Shown here one piece after another: positions 1 to 8,330 of a stretch of 64,000 nucleotides of DNA (position 1 is the stretch's first letter; the number at the start of each line of letters is the position of its first letter). A program made the translations under genes and the position numbers. Source of the stretch: Gemmatimonas sp. (GTDB lineage: Bacteria > Gemmatimonadota > Gemmatimonadetes > Gemmatimonadales > Gemmatimonadaceae). Under the pieces are notes generated by a model. The model saw nothing but the letters and a program-made list of their open reading frames with translations. It was not told the DNA's origin and did no database searches. The stretch is from contig NZ_JANPLK010000068.1 in assembly GCF_031426495.1 (NCBI RefSeq), positions 1 through 64,000 on the forward strand, given 5' to 3'.

Positions 1-1382
1 CGCACCATCGTGCGTGTGTAGCCGAGCTTCATGCGCGAGCCCACGCCGTACGCGCCGCCGCTCCAGCCGGTGTTCACCAGCCACACCTGCGAGCCATGTG
101 TGCGCAGCAGTTCGCCCAGCATCTCGGCGTACTTCGTGGGATGCCACACCAGGAACACGGCGCCAAAGCAGGCCGAGAAGGTCGCTTGCGGCTCGGTGAC
201 ACCACGCTCGGTGCCGGCCACCTTGGCCGTGTAGCCCGACAGGAAGTAATACATCGCCTGTTCCGGCGTGAGCTTGGCGATCGGCGGCAACACACCGAAC
301 GCGTCGGCGGTGAGGAACACCACGTTCTTGGGGTGTCCACCGCGGCCGCTGGGCACGTGGTTTTTGATGTAGTGCAGCGGATACGACGCACGCGTGTTCT
401 CGGTGATCGACTGGTTGGCGAAGTCCACCGATCGCGACGGCTCGTTGAGCACCACGTTCTCGAGCACCGTGCCGAACATCTGCGTGGTCTGATAAATGTC
501 CGGCTCGTTCTCAGGCGAGAGGTTGATCACTTTCGCGTAGCAGCCACCCTCGAAGTTGAACGTGCCTTCCGGCGACCAGCCATGCTCGTCGTCGCCAATC
601 AGTCCGCGCGTGGGGTCGGCCGAAAGCGTCGTCTTGCCGGTGCCCGACAGACCGAAGAACAACGCCGTGTCGCCCGCGGGGCCGATGTTGGCGGAGCAGT
701 GCATGGAGAGTACGCCCTGCTTCGGTAGCAGATAGTTCATCACGGTGAACATCGACTTCTTGAGCTCACCGGCGTAGCGCGTGCCACCAATCAGAATGGT
801 GCGCTCGGCGATGTTGAGCACGATGAACGTGGTCGTGCGCGTGCCGTGCTTTGCCGGGTCGGCCTGGAATTCCGGTGCGTGATACACCGTGAAATTCGGC
901 GCAAACGTGGCCAGCTCCTCGACCGCCGGGCGAATGAACATGTTGCGCACGAACGACGCATGCCACGCATTGGGCAACACGTAGCGCACACTCAAGCGCG
1001 TGGATGGATCGGCGCCGCAATACAGGTCTTGCACGAACAGCTCGGGCAACGTGTTCAGATACTGCTTCACGTCGGCTTTGAGTGCTTCGTAATGCGCCTG
1101 CGCCATGGGCTGGTTGACCTTGCCCCAGTCGACATCGGCTTCACTCGACGACTCCTTCACCACGAACTTGTCGTTCGGCGAGCGGCCCGTGTGCGGTGAC
1201 GTGACCGCGACGAACGGCCCCATCTCGGCCAGCCGACCTTCGCCACGACGGATCGCCGCCTCGACGAGTTCGGGAGCGACGAAGTTCCAGTGAACCTCAC
1301 CGCTTGGTTTCAAGCCCTGGGGAGCGAGGCCTTCAAGGCTTTCGCGGCGAACGGTAGCGGACGGAGTGACCTGTGTCGCCAT
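1..1382 (-). CDS. pckA: Phosphoenolpyruvate carboxykinase (ATP), 3' end missing
   Basis: Converts oxaloacetate plus ATP to phosphoenolpyruvate, CO2 and ADP, the entry step of gluconeogenesis, in the cytosol. The minus-strand reading from ATG at 1382 gives 460 codons before the window edge; the family is about 530-540 residues, so the C-terminal part lies outside. Visible motifs are the kinase-1a P-loop GLSGTGKTT (Lys about 250) and the following GDDEHGW metal/nucleotide motif, plus the FTVMNYLLPK and SMHCSAN segments typical of ATP-type PEPCK. A GAGGG about 10 nt upstream can act as ribosome binding site. The GTP-dependent family has a different P-loop context, so the ATP type is clear. Confidence 0.96.
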   Translation of the reverse strand, partial: MATQVTPSATVRRESLEGLAPQGLKPSGEVHWNFVAPELVEAAIRRGEGRLAEMGPFVAVTSPHTGRSPNDKFVVKESSSEADVDWGKVNQPMAQAHYEALKADVKQYLNTLPELFVQDLYCGADPSTRLSVRYVLPNAWHASFVRNMFIRPAVEELATFAPNFTVYHAPEFQADPAKHGTRTTTFIVLNIAERTILIGGTRYAGELKKSMFTVMNYLLPKQGVLSMHCSANIGPAGDTALFFGLSGTGKTTLSADPTRGLIGDDEHGWSPEGTFNFEGGCYAKVINLSPENEPDIYQTTQMFGTVLENVVLNEPSRSVDFANQSITENTRASYPLHYIKNHVPSGRGGHPKNVVFLTADAFGVLPPIAKLTPEQAMYYFLSGYTAKVAGTERGVTEPQATFSACFGAVFLVWHPTKYAEMLGELLRTHGSQVWLVNTGWSGGAYGVGSRMKLGYTRTMV

Positions 1383-1626
1383 GGGTGCGACCCTCACGGA
1401 AAACGGACGGCGGGACAGGCGCAGTCGAGCGCGCACGGTGCAGCGCTTAACCTGTCCTGCAGGAGGTGTGCTTCAGTGATGTGAAACTCTAACCAGCGGG
1501 TTCGGCTTTCATTCGGCCAAGCAGCGAACCGAGACTGAAACATGACGGACGAGGCGCCGTGGCTCAAGCGGAGTGCCCCCATTTCCTGCATCAATTCTCA
1601 GTCCGCGTGCATGACGCATGCCCGTG

Positions 1627-2328
1627 TCAGAGGGTAATATCGGCCGCCCGACCCAGAAGATTTCTCAGCGTATTGCGATCCCGATCGGTTGGCGTGCGCA
1701 CCGTGGGCCGGGTATACATCACGTCGGTGGTTTGCGGGCTGTGCCCCCCGATGCCGACGGCGTGACCCATTTCATGCGCCACGAGTGCATCGAGGGCGGC
1801 CTGCGTCACCGTCGTCGTCATGTCCACGCGGATCACGATCGCGGTGGTGAGGAGCGTCGAGCCGATCGGCCGCAGTCGTTCAGCCCGACTGCCGAGCGGA
1901 CAGAAATAGGTGTATCCCGCCGCTCCCGAGGGATTGAATGGACAGGAGCCCGTGACGACCGGCTGGGGAGTACTGCGATCGTAGACGATCACGTCGGCCA
2001 GATCGCGGTTCGTCACGACGTCGAGGGTGAACTCGCGCTCCTGCGGCACGGCGTTCCACGAGGCCACCGCCCGCTGCACGGCGCCCGCGAGATCCACGCT
2101 GCCGGCGATCATCGGCTCGACGAACACGCGCACTCGCGCGCCCGTACTCCAGCGGTACAGCAGGCCACCGGTGAGCTCCGTGGGATCATACGCGAAATCC
2201 GGTCGAACCACCGTAGGACTGTCGCACGCTGCGGCGAGAAGTGTGATGGCGATCGCCAGCCGATTGGCGAGTCGTCGAGCGCGACGTGCGGGCAATCGGA
2301 CCTGTGATCGAGCGCGTGAGCGGAACAT
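1627..2328 (-). CDS. Matrixin-like zinc metalloprotease lipoprotein
   Basis: Predicted exported lipoprotein of 233 residues. An Arg-rich N-terminus and hydrophobic stretch end in a lipobox (LAAAC, Cys35), so it should be lipidated in the periplasm or at a membrane. The zinc motif HEMGHAVGIGGH (His185, Glu186, His189, His196) is followed by a Met-turn-like DVMY (Met204), the metzincin layout. One extra Gly separates the helix glycine from the third His compared with the classical HExxHxxGxxH spacing. Divergent from the small exported protein at 2406. Its substrate cannot be read from sequence. Protease assignment is good; the exact family (M10-like or a bacterial relative) is uncertain. Confidence 0.78.
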   Translation of the reverse strand: MFRSRARSQVRLPARRARRLANRLAIAITLLAAACDSPTVVRPDFAYDPTELTGGLLYRWSTGARVRVFVEPMIAGSVDLAGAVQRAVASWNAVPQEREFTLDVVTNRDLADVIVYDRSTPQPVVTGSCPFNPSGAAGYTYFCPLGSRAERLRPIGSTLLTTAIVIRVDMTTTVTQAALDALVAHEMGHAVGIGGHSPQTTDVMYTRPTVRTPTDRDRNTLRNLLGRAADITL

Positions 2329-2405
2329 GTGTGAAAGCTGTCTGCCTGATACCGGATCTTCCAGAGCCGGTTGCGTCGTTTTCCTGGAACCGACAGCTTA
2401 CGCGT

Positions 2406-2753
2406 ATGGCACGCATGCGCTCTCCATTGCTTACGCGCTTTCTGTTCCTGTTGGCCTGGTTCCAGGTCATGGGGCCGGCGGTGTCGTCGATCGCCGATGC
2501 ATGGCGCCTCGACAAGCGTGAAGCGTACGTGCACATGGAGTCGGAGACCGGTCCCGGCTGCGTGCTGGTGCATGGGCACGACTGCCTGCTGTGCAGTGTC
2601 GCGACGGGCCCGAACGGCACGTCGCCGAACGCGCCGCGCACCCCCATCGTCGCCGAGCGCGCGATCGCGCCCGCAAGTGCCGAGGCTCCGCGCCGCGAGA
2701 GCGTCTGTCGCGGGAGTGCCTCGCAACGTGCCCCTCCAGTGATGTCGGTCTGA
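2406..2753 (+). CDS. Small exported protein with Cys/His motif
   Basis: A 115-residue protein starting at the ATG at 2406; the open frame extends further upstream, but this start places a signal-like segment (residues 7-30) at the N-terminus. The mature part carries CVLVHGHDCLLC, a His/Cys cluster reminiscent of short metal-related proteins of the DUF2946 type, though the match is only by eye. The C-terminal half is Ala/Pro/Arg-rich and probably disordered. It lies 86 bp upstream of a ZnuD-like TonB receptor in the same direction, which suggests a link to metal uptake or sensing. No firm function. Confidence 0.55.
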   Translation: MARMRSPLLTRFLFLLAWFQVMGPAVSSIADAWRLDKREAYVHMESETGPGCVLVHGHDCLLCSVATGPNGTSPNAPRTPIVAERAIAPASAEAPRRESVCRGSASQRAPPVMSV

Positions 2754-2759
2754 GTTGTC

Positions 2760-2780
2760 GGCCATGCCATGGGCATGGCC
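2760..2780. promoter_or_regulatory. Perfect 9-bp inverted repeat upstream of TonB receptor
   Basis: GGCCATGCC and GGCATGGCC separated by 3 bp, lying between the small exported protein (ends 2753) and the TonB receptor (starts 2840). It could be a regulator-binding site or a short hairpin; there is no T-run after it, so a terminator is less likely. Function is inference. Confidence 0.35.
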
Positions 2781-2839
2781 CCCGGACCACGTGATCGCGT
2801 CATGTCGACGCGTCGCGCACATCATACTCTGGAGTTGTC

Positions 2840-5194
2840 ATGCTGCCGAATTTTCCGCGCTATGCGATCGCGTCTGCGATCGCGACTGCGATCGCCGCGC
2901 GTCCGGCCGCAGGCCGTCATAACCGCCTGCGTGCCGCCCTTTCGTTGTTCACCCCCCTGCTTGTCGCCGTGCTCGCGCTCGCGAGTGTTCCGGCGCGCGG
3001 TGCAGCGGCCACGCTGGCGCCGATCGCCGCACGTGACGCCGTGGTGAGTGGCACGGTGAAGGACACGGCCGGTGCGCCGTTGTCGAATGTGCAGGTGGTG
3101 GTGAGTGGCGCCAACCGGAGCGCGCTCACCGACGACCGCGGCCGTTTCACCATCGAGGGACTGCCACCGGGTGTGTACCATCTCGACTTCATTCGTATTG
3201 GCTACTCGGCTGCGCACGAAGTCGTGACCGTGAGCGGGGCACCCGTGCAAGTCACGGTCACCATGCGCGTGTCTACCGTGCGCCTGTCGAGCGTGAACGT
3301 CACCGCGACGCCCACTGGCACTGATCCGCTCAACGTCACACAGGCCACCGTTCAGCTGTCGGGCAAGGAACTGCAGCGCGCCCTGAGCACGTCGCTTGGC
3401 CAGACGCTCTCCAAGGAGCCCGGCATGTCGACGCGCTTCAACGGGCCGATGGCCTCCACGCCCGTCATTCGCGGTCTCACTGGTGAACGCGTGCTGGTGC
3501 TGCAGGACGGCGAGCGCGCGGGTGACCTGTCGGCCGGCGCGGCCGACCACATGAACGCGGTCGATCCGAGCACGGCCGAACGCATTGAGGTGATTCGCGG
3601 TCCGGCCTCGCTGCTGTACGGCAACAACGCGATCGGCGGCGTCGTGAACGTGATCTCGTCGGACATCCCGACCAGCATTCCCGGCCGTGCCACCGGCTAC
3701 GTGCTGGGGCAGGGCGAGAGCGTCACGCCGGGCGGCGTGGGCAGCGTCGGCATGACGGTGCCCGTGGGCAAGCGGCTCGCGTTGACGGCGCGTGGTGGCT
3801 TCCGCCAGTTCGAAAACATGCGTGTAGGCGGCGGCGCTGCGCAGTCGAATACCAACGGCGCCACCAATCAGTTTGCGCTGGGCGCCGGTACCGTCGGCGG
3901 TCGCGGGTCGGTAGGAGTGGTGTATCGCCAGATGGGCTTTGAGTACGGGCTGCCGCATCCGGATGGAGATGAAGGCATTCGCATCGACGGCGTACGCCGT
4001 ATGGCAGCGCTCCAGTCCACCATCAGCACCGGTTACGCCCCGATCGCCACGCTCCGCGTCGATGGCACGTCGCAGTCGTACTCGCACAGCGAGATCGAGC
4101 CGGATGGCGCGGTCGGCACGCAGTTCAAGCTCAACACGCAAACGGTCAACGTGACGGGACGTACGAAGGTCGGTCGGATGTCCGGCGCCGTGGGCGTGCA
4201 GGGGCTCTTCCGCGAGTACCGCCCCGTCGGTGAAGAAGCGTTCGTGCCGGGTTCCACCAACAACAACGTAGCCGCGTTCCTTTTTCAGGAGCTGCCGCTC
4301 GGCACGGGCGCATCGGAAGATCACACGCCGCGCCTGCAGATCGGAGCGCGCTACGATCGCTTCTCGATCGCGACTGACCCCCGTGAGGAAGCGGCCCGCT
4401 TCGGCGACGCGCAGTCCCGCACCTTCGAGAATGTGGCGGCGTCGCTGGGATTGAGCGTGCCGGTGACTACAGATATGTCGCTTACCGCGAACGTGTCGCG
4501 CGGCTTCCGCGCCCCCGCCGTGGAAGAACTGTTCGCGAACGGCTATCACGCCGCCGTGGGCACCTTCGACGTTGGCAATGCTGCCCTGAAGCCTGAGCAG
4601 AGCACCGGTTTCGAAGCGGGACTGCGTGCGCAGACCCCGCGCACCTTTGCGCAGTTCAACACGTACTACAATCTGATCGACAAGTACATCGTGCCCAGCG
4701 CCACGGGCACCCAGGAAGTCGACGGGAATGACGTACCGCTCGTCAACTTCCTGCAGCGCGACGCTGCGATGTACGGCGTGGAAGGGCAGCTTGAGACGAA
4801 GCTCGTGCACCGTCTGGTCGGTGGCGTGATGGGCGACTATGTGCGCGCCAAGATCCGGAACAGCGACGAAAATCTTCCATACATTCCGGCCGGCCGTCTT
4901 GGCGCGTCACTGCGCTACGACAACGGCCGCGTGTCCGCCGGCGGCGACGTGCGCCGCGTGTTCGCGCAGGACCACGTGAGCGGCGACGACCTCGACGTGG
5001 CCACGAGCGCGTACACGCTCCTCGATCTGAGTGCCTCTTGGCTGTTCACCGTGAAGGGCAGTCAGGTGCACTCACTCACGATGCGCGTGGACAACGCGTT
5101 GGACGAGCAGTACCGCGACGCGACCAGCCGGATCAAGAGTTACGCGTTCAATCCGGGACGCAATGTCAGTGTGGTGTATAAGCTGCTGTTTTAG
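2840..5194 (+). CDS. TonB-dependent receptor, ZnuD-like
   Basis: Outer-membrane TonB-dependent receptor of 784 residues. A signal region (about 1-55) is followed by a carboxypeptidase-regulatory-like beta domain (about 67-150, starting VVSGTVKDTAGAPL), a plug domain (about 165-280, with VIRGLTGERVLVLQDGER and IEVIRGPASLLYGNNAIGG) and a 22-strand-type barrel ending in Phe. The plug segment GDLSAGAADHMNAVDP and the barrel segment EYGLPHPDGDEGIRIDG resemble zinc receptor ZnuD, but the His-rich loop that ZnuD carries between GLP and EGV is absent. TGGAG lies about 7 nt before the ATG. Zinc or another metal is the likely cargo; specificity is not proven. Confidence 0.85.
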   Translation: MLPNFPRYAIASAIATAIAARPAAGRHNRLRAALSLFTPLLVAVLALASVPARGAAATLAPIAARDAVVSGTVKDTAGAPLSNVQVVVSGANRSALTDDRGRFTIEGLPPGVYHLDFIRIGYSAAHEVVTVSGAPVQVTVTMRVSTVRLSSVNVTATPTGTDPLNVTQATVQLSGKELQRALSTSLGQTLSKEPGMSTRFNGPMASTPVIRGLTGERVLVLQDGERAGDLSAGAADHMNAVDPSTAERIEVIRGPASLLYGNNAIGGVVNVISSDIPTSIPGRATGYVLGQGESVTPGGVGSVGMTVPVGKRLALTARGGFRQFENMRVGGGAAQSNTNGATNQFALGAGTVGGRGSVGVVYRQMGFEYGLPHPDGDEGIRIDGVRRMAALQSTISTGYAPIATLRVDGTSQSYSHSEIEPDGAVGTQFKLNTQTVNVTGRTKVGRMSGAVGVQGLFREYRPVGEEAFVPGSTNNNVAAFLFQELPLGTGASEDHTPRLQIGARYDRFSIATDPREEAARFGDAQSRTFENVAASLGLSVPVTTDMSLTANVSRGFRAPAVEELFANGYHAAVGTFDVGNAALKPEQSTGFEAGLRAQTPRTFAQFNTYYNLIDKYIVPSATGTQEVDGNDVPLVNFLQRDAAMYGVEGQLETKLVHRLVGGVMGDYVRAKIRNSDENLPYIPAGRLGASLRYDNGRVSAGGDVRRVFAQDHVSGDDLDVATSAYTLLDLSASWLFTVKGSQVHSLTMRVDNALDEQYRDATSRIKSYAFNPGRNVSVVYKLLF

Positions 5195-5195
5195 G

Positions 5196-5328
5196 GAACT
5201 GCGAACTCCCTAGTGAGCAGGGGGGAGGGTATCAGGTAAGAGGGAGGAGCAACCGCCCGCGGTTCACCTCCTTCCTCCGCCCTGATACCCTCCCCCCTGC
5301 TCACTAGGGAGTTTGTATCTCGCAGTTC
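5196..5328. repeat. 133-bp palindromic element between convergent genes
   Basis: Arms 5204-5236 and 5281-5313 are a perfect 33-bp inverted repeat; outer 8-bp arms (5196-5203 and 5321-5328) pair across a 7-nt bulge, and the 44-nt centre contains nested complementary stretches (AACCG/CGGTT, GGGAGGAG/CTCCTTCC). The element begins directly after the TonB receptor stop and overlaps the stop of endonuclease IV. It has no T-tract. It may act as a bidirectional transcript end or be a miniature repeat; it shares the stop-adjacent CTGCGAA border with the other G/C-rich elements here. Confidence 0.8.
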
Positions 5329-6298
5329 ACCCCGCATACCCCCGCAATAACCGCAGCATCCGTCCGTCCGTCTCCGCCGGTGTGTCGCCCTTGGGCGTCT
5401 CGATCACCTTCGGAATACGCGCCAGGCGCTCATCGGTCATGATGCGACGGAAGGCCTGTTCGCCGATGGTCCCTTCGGCGATCAGCTCGTGGCGGTCGAG
5501 ATGCGAGCCGAGCTTGGCCTTCGAGTCGTTCAGGTGCAGGCAGCCGAGTGTCTCGAAGCCCAGCACGTCGCCGTACTTGGCGAACACACCGTCGTAATCA
5601 GTGACCAGGTCGTAGCCGGCGGCCCAGATGTGCGCGGTGTCGAGGCACACGCCCACCCGGCTCCGCAGCGCGGCCGGAAGGCGAGACAACAAGTCGGCCA
5701 TCTCCTCGAACGTCGAGCCCAGCACGGTGCCCTGACCGGCCGTGAGTTCCATCAGCAACCGCGTGGGGCCGACCTCCGCTTCCAGCGCAGCGATGATGCC
5801 GTCGGCGTTCCGCGCGATGCCACTGGCGCGGTCGTCCATGAAGTTGCCCGGATGCGACACCAGCGCATCGAGGCCGAGCGCATGGCACCGACGTAACTCG
5901 GCGCTAAAGCTTTCCACCGACCGCGCCCGTAGCGCGTCATCGGGCGACGCAAGATTGATGAGATACGAGTCGTGCGCGCAGGTCCAGCGCACCTTCGTCT
6001 CCGTCATCGCGGTGCGGTAGCGCCCGGATTCGGCGTCATCGATGTCGCGCTCGAGCCAGCGGTTCGCCTGCTTGGTGAAAATCTGCGAGCCGGTCGCGCT
6101 GATCTCACGCGCCCGCGCTGCCGATTCCCACGTGCCGCCGGCAATGGACACGTGCGCCCCGAGCGGCGCGCGGTCCTTTGTCCAGTCTCCCCCATCGACC
6201 ACGATGGGGGCACCGATCGAGGGGGCAGGCGGCGAGGGCGCCTTTCGGTTGGAGACCTTTCTCGCGGGCGCCGCAGCGGCGGCTTTCTTAGCAGGCAT
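5327..6298 (-). CDS. nfo: Deoxyribonuclease IV (AP endonuclease)
   Basis: Endonuclease IV cleaves 5' of abasic sites in base excision repair, using a three-zinc TIM-barrel active site. The start ATG at 6298 gives 323 residues, with a Lys/Ala/Pro-rich N-terminal tail of about 45 residues (MPAKKAAAAAPARK) before the conserved core beginning PLGAHVSIAGG. Visible family motifs are VSHPGNF, LMELTAGQGTVLGSTFEEM, CLDTAHIWAAGYD and HLNDSK...GSHLDRHELIAEGTIG, which hold most metal ligands. The basic tail is not typical of E. coli Nfo and may help DNA binding. Convergent with the TonB receptor. Confidence 0.95.
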   Translation of the reverse strand: MPAKKAAAAAPARKVSNRKAPSPPAPSIGAPIVVDGGDWTKDRAPLGAHVSIAGGTWESAARAREISATGSQIFTKQANRWLERDIDDAESGRYRTAMTETKVRWTCAHDSYLINLASPDDALRARSVESFSAELRRCHALGLDALVSHPGNFMDDRASGIARNADGIIAALEAEVGPTRLLMELTAGQGTVLGSTFEEMADLLSRLPAALRSRVGVCLDTAHIWAAGYDLVTDYDGVFAKYGDVLGFETLGCLHLNDSKAKLGSHLDRHELIAEGTIGEQAFRRIMTDERLARIPKVIETPKGDTPAETDGRMLRLLRGYAG

Positions 6299-6337
6299 GT
6301 CCAACAGTATCACCCTACCCCCGCCACCTCCACACCC

Positions 6338-6380
6338 ACTCCCTACCCCGTACTCCCTACCCCCTACTTCGCAGTCATCG
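6338..6380 (-). repeat. G/C-rich interspersed repeat, single arm
   Basis: Tandem CTCCCTACCCC-type units followed by CTACTTCGCAGTCATCG on the plus strand. The same sequence is found at 7075-7125 and, as an inverted pair, at 17113-17210. Read on the minus strand it begins TGACTGCGAAGTAGGGGG. This copy lies upstream of endonuclease IV and not at a recognisable gene end. The G-runs could form a G-quadruplex. Confidence 0.7.
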
Positions 6381-6487
6381 TCCCCATGCCTGATGTCGCG
6401 TACGGGTGAGCCGTTTGGCCGGGCAATGTCGCCTTCAAGACTGATTCTTCGATATGACAGACAACCCCTCACCGGAATCCGTCCGCC

Positions 6488-7072
6488 ATGCCTTCAAAAA
6501 TGCTCCGAATCGTCGCCGCCTGTACGGCCCTCCTCGCGCTCTCCGCGCCCCTCAACGCACAACAACTCGTCGTGAACGGCGATTTCAGCGCCACGCCGGG
6601 TACCACTGGCTGGACCCTGACCAGCAACTCCAACGTCTTCGATGGTATGCTTGGTCTGACATGGTTGAACGCGGGCGCCACACAGACGGTGACGACGGAA
6701 GTCGGGAAGCAGTACACCTTCTCCTTCTGGGTTCGGCGACTGTTCTTCACGCCATACCTGGTCGTCCCGTACTTCACCGCATACATCGGTGGCGAGCTCG
6801 TTCCGGAGCCGACGGGCTACAACCCGGCAACCCCGACGACATTCACATACGACTTCTTCGCATCGAGCACGAGTACCACCATCGCCTTCGCCGCGTACGA
6901 CGCGTTGGGATACGACTACCTCGTCGACAACGTCAGTCTGGTTCCGGTGACGTCAGCGCAGCCGCCGAGCACCACTGTGCCCGAGCCCAGCACTGTGGCG
7001 CTCGTTGCACTCGGTCTCGCCGCCACGCAAGCGCTCGCGCGTCGGCGGCGGCAGGGAACAGACATCACGTGA
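6488..7072 (+). CDS. PEP-CTERM sorting domain protein
   Basis: A 194-residue secreted protein. An N-terminal signal peptide (residues 1-24, cleavage after LNAQ or nearby) precedes a beta-rich domain starting LVVNGDFSATPGTTGW, similar to carbohydrate-binding DUF642-like modules. The C-terminus has the complete PEP-CTERM tripartite signal: VPEP, a hydrophobic helix (STVALVALGLAATQALA) and an Arg cluster (RRRR). Such proteins are processed by an exosortase and usually go to the surface or the extracellular polysaccharide. No exosortase gene is in this window, so it must be encoded elsewhere. Confidence 0.88.
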   Translation: MPSKMLRIVAACTALLALSAPLNAQQLVVNGDFSATPGTTGWTLTSNSNVFDGMLGLTWLNAGATQTVTTEVGKQYTFSFWVRRLFFTPYLVVPYFTAYIGGELVPEPTGYNPATPTTFTYDFFASSTSTTIAFAAYDALGYDYLVDNVSLVPVTSAQPPSTTVPEPSTVALVALGLAATQALARRRRQGTDIT

Positions 7073-7074
7073 TC

Positions 7075-7125
7075 TACTCCCTACTCCCTACCCCCTACCC
7101 CCTACCCCCGACTTCGCAGTCATCG
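7075..7125 (-). repeat. G/C-rich interspersed repeat, single arm
   Basis: A run of CTCCCTA/CCCCCTA units ending CGACTTCGCAGTCATCG, closely matching 6338-6380 and 17168-17210. It fills the gap between the PEP-CTERM gene and the end of envC and includes the envC stop codon: on the minus strand the stop TGA is followed at once by CTGCGAAGT and a G-rich tract. Confidence 0.7.
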
Positions 7126-8322
7126 TTGTCCGCGCAGCCACTCCAGCGGATCCACCGAGCGTCCCTTCGGCCGGATCTCGAAGTGCAGGTGCGGCGGTAA
7201 ATCCGGGTCCGTCGCACCGACGGTGCCGATCGTCTGGCCCTTCGGTATCTGCTGCCCCTTCCGCACGTCGATGCGCGCCAGCGATCCATACACCGAGTAG
7301 TCACCGCCACCGTGCTGCACGATCACCGTCGGACCGTACGTGCCCACGTTGTCGGCCAGCACGACTTCACCGGCGGCAATCGCCTTCACGACGGTGCCCA
7401 CCGACGCGCCGATGCCGATGCCGTTCCAGCGGGTGGTCGTGTTGTTCGGATTGATCACGCGGCCGAAGCGATACAGAATCGTGCCGTCCACCGGCCAATC
7501 GAGCTTGCCGAGGTCCGACGTGCGAATACTCGACGGTGCCGCCGGTCGAGCGTTCGGCGACATCTCGGCTCGGCGTCGCACCGTTTCCAACGACGCGATC
7601 ACACCGGCCACTTTGGCCTCGTCGCGCGCCAACTGCGTGAGCCGCTCGCGCGTTTGGGTGGCGCTGCGCTGCACGGTCGTGAGGTTGCGCTGACGCCGCG
7701 ATTCGAGCTCGGCGAGCCGGCGCGCTTCCCGATCCTTTTCGGAGCGGTTGCGCGCTACTTCGTCCTGCAGGCGCACCAGCAAGAGTCGCTGGGAAATGAT
7801 CTGATCGCGCAGGCCTTCCACCCGCCGCACGAGTCCGCGGTCGTGCAGCGCGAGTTCGTGCAGATACTTGTAGCGCGCCACAAGTCCGGCGAACGACTGG
7901 GCGGAGAGCATCGCTTCCACGTCGTACAGACTACCGCGCTTGTAGATCTCCACCATGCGGCGCTGCAGCGCGGTACGCTTGTTCACCAGCTCGCTCTCGG
8001 CCTTCACCAGGCCGGAACCCGCCTTCACCACCTCGGTGTTGATGGTCTCGAGCTGTTGATCGAGGGCACCAACCAGTCGCGCCGTCGCCTTCCGCTGCGC
8101 TTCGAGATTGTTCACTTCATCGGAGAGCGTGCGCGCGCTGCGCTGCAGCTCGGCCATCTTCTTTTCGAGGTCACTGCGTTCCTTTCGCAGTTTGTCGAGT
8201 TCGTCTTGTTGCTGTCGCAGGCGCTGTTCCGGCGCGCCGGTCGCTTGCGCCGACGCCATTGAAGGCACCGCCACGACAGCCGCCGCCAGCGCGCACACGC
8301 CGGCGATGACACGGCGTTGCAT
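7120..8322 (-). CDS. envC: EnvC-like murein hydrolase activator (degenerate M23/LytM)
   Basis: Periplasmic division factor of 400 residues. A signal peptide (residues 1-26, ending ASAQA) is followed by a long coiled coil (about 30-255, rich in Glu/Arg/Leu) and a C-terminal LytM/M23 domain. The domain keeps a fold segment like E. coli EnvC (RWNGIGIGASVGTVVKAIA, GEVVLAD) and HLHFEIR. The first zinc ligands of active LytM enzymes (His...Asp) are replaced (WNGIGIG), and the Tyr-x-His position reads YGSL, so it should be a non-catalytic activator of amidases, as known for EnvC. The start at 8322 lies 8 nt after ftsX; FtsEX is the known regulator of EnvC. Confidence 0.9.
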   Translation of the reverse strand: MQRRVIAGVCALAAAVVAVPSMASAQATGAPEQRLRQQQDELDKLRKERSDLEKKMAELQRSARTLSDEVNNLEAQRKATARLVGALDQQLETINTEVVKAGSGLVKAESELVNKRTALQRRMVEIYKRGSLYDVEAMLSAQSFAGLVARYKYLHELALHDRGLVRRVEGLRDQIISQRLLLVRLQDEVARNRSEKDREARRLAELESRRQRNLTTVQRSATQTRERLTQLARDEAKVAGVIASLETVRRRAEMSPNARPAAPSSIRTSDLGKLDWPVDGTILYRFGRVINPNNTTTRWNGIGIGASVGTVVKAIAAGEVVLADNVGTYGPTVIVQHGGGDYSVYGSLARIDVRKGQQIPKGQTIGTVGATDPDLPPHLHFEIRPKGRSVDPLEWLRGQR

Positions 8323-8330
8323 GGCGCGCA

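Noticed and set aside
1383..1626. 66-codon minus-strand frame upstream of pckA
   Set aside because: No signal, domain or ribosome site; the region is more likely the pckA promoter and leader.
2822..4810. 662-codon open frame antisense to the TonB receptor
   Set aside because: High-GC shadow frame: Arg/His-rich composition, no domain, and the opposite strand has a full receptor with all motifs.
7075..7125. Possible CRISPR or tandem-repeat array in the C-rich stretches
   Set aside because: Units are 6-8 bp, contiguous, without spacers; not a CRISPR array.
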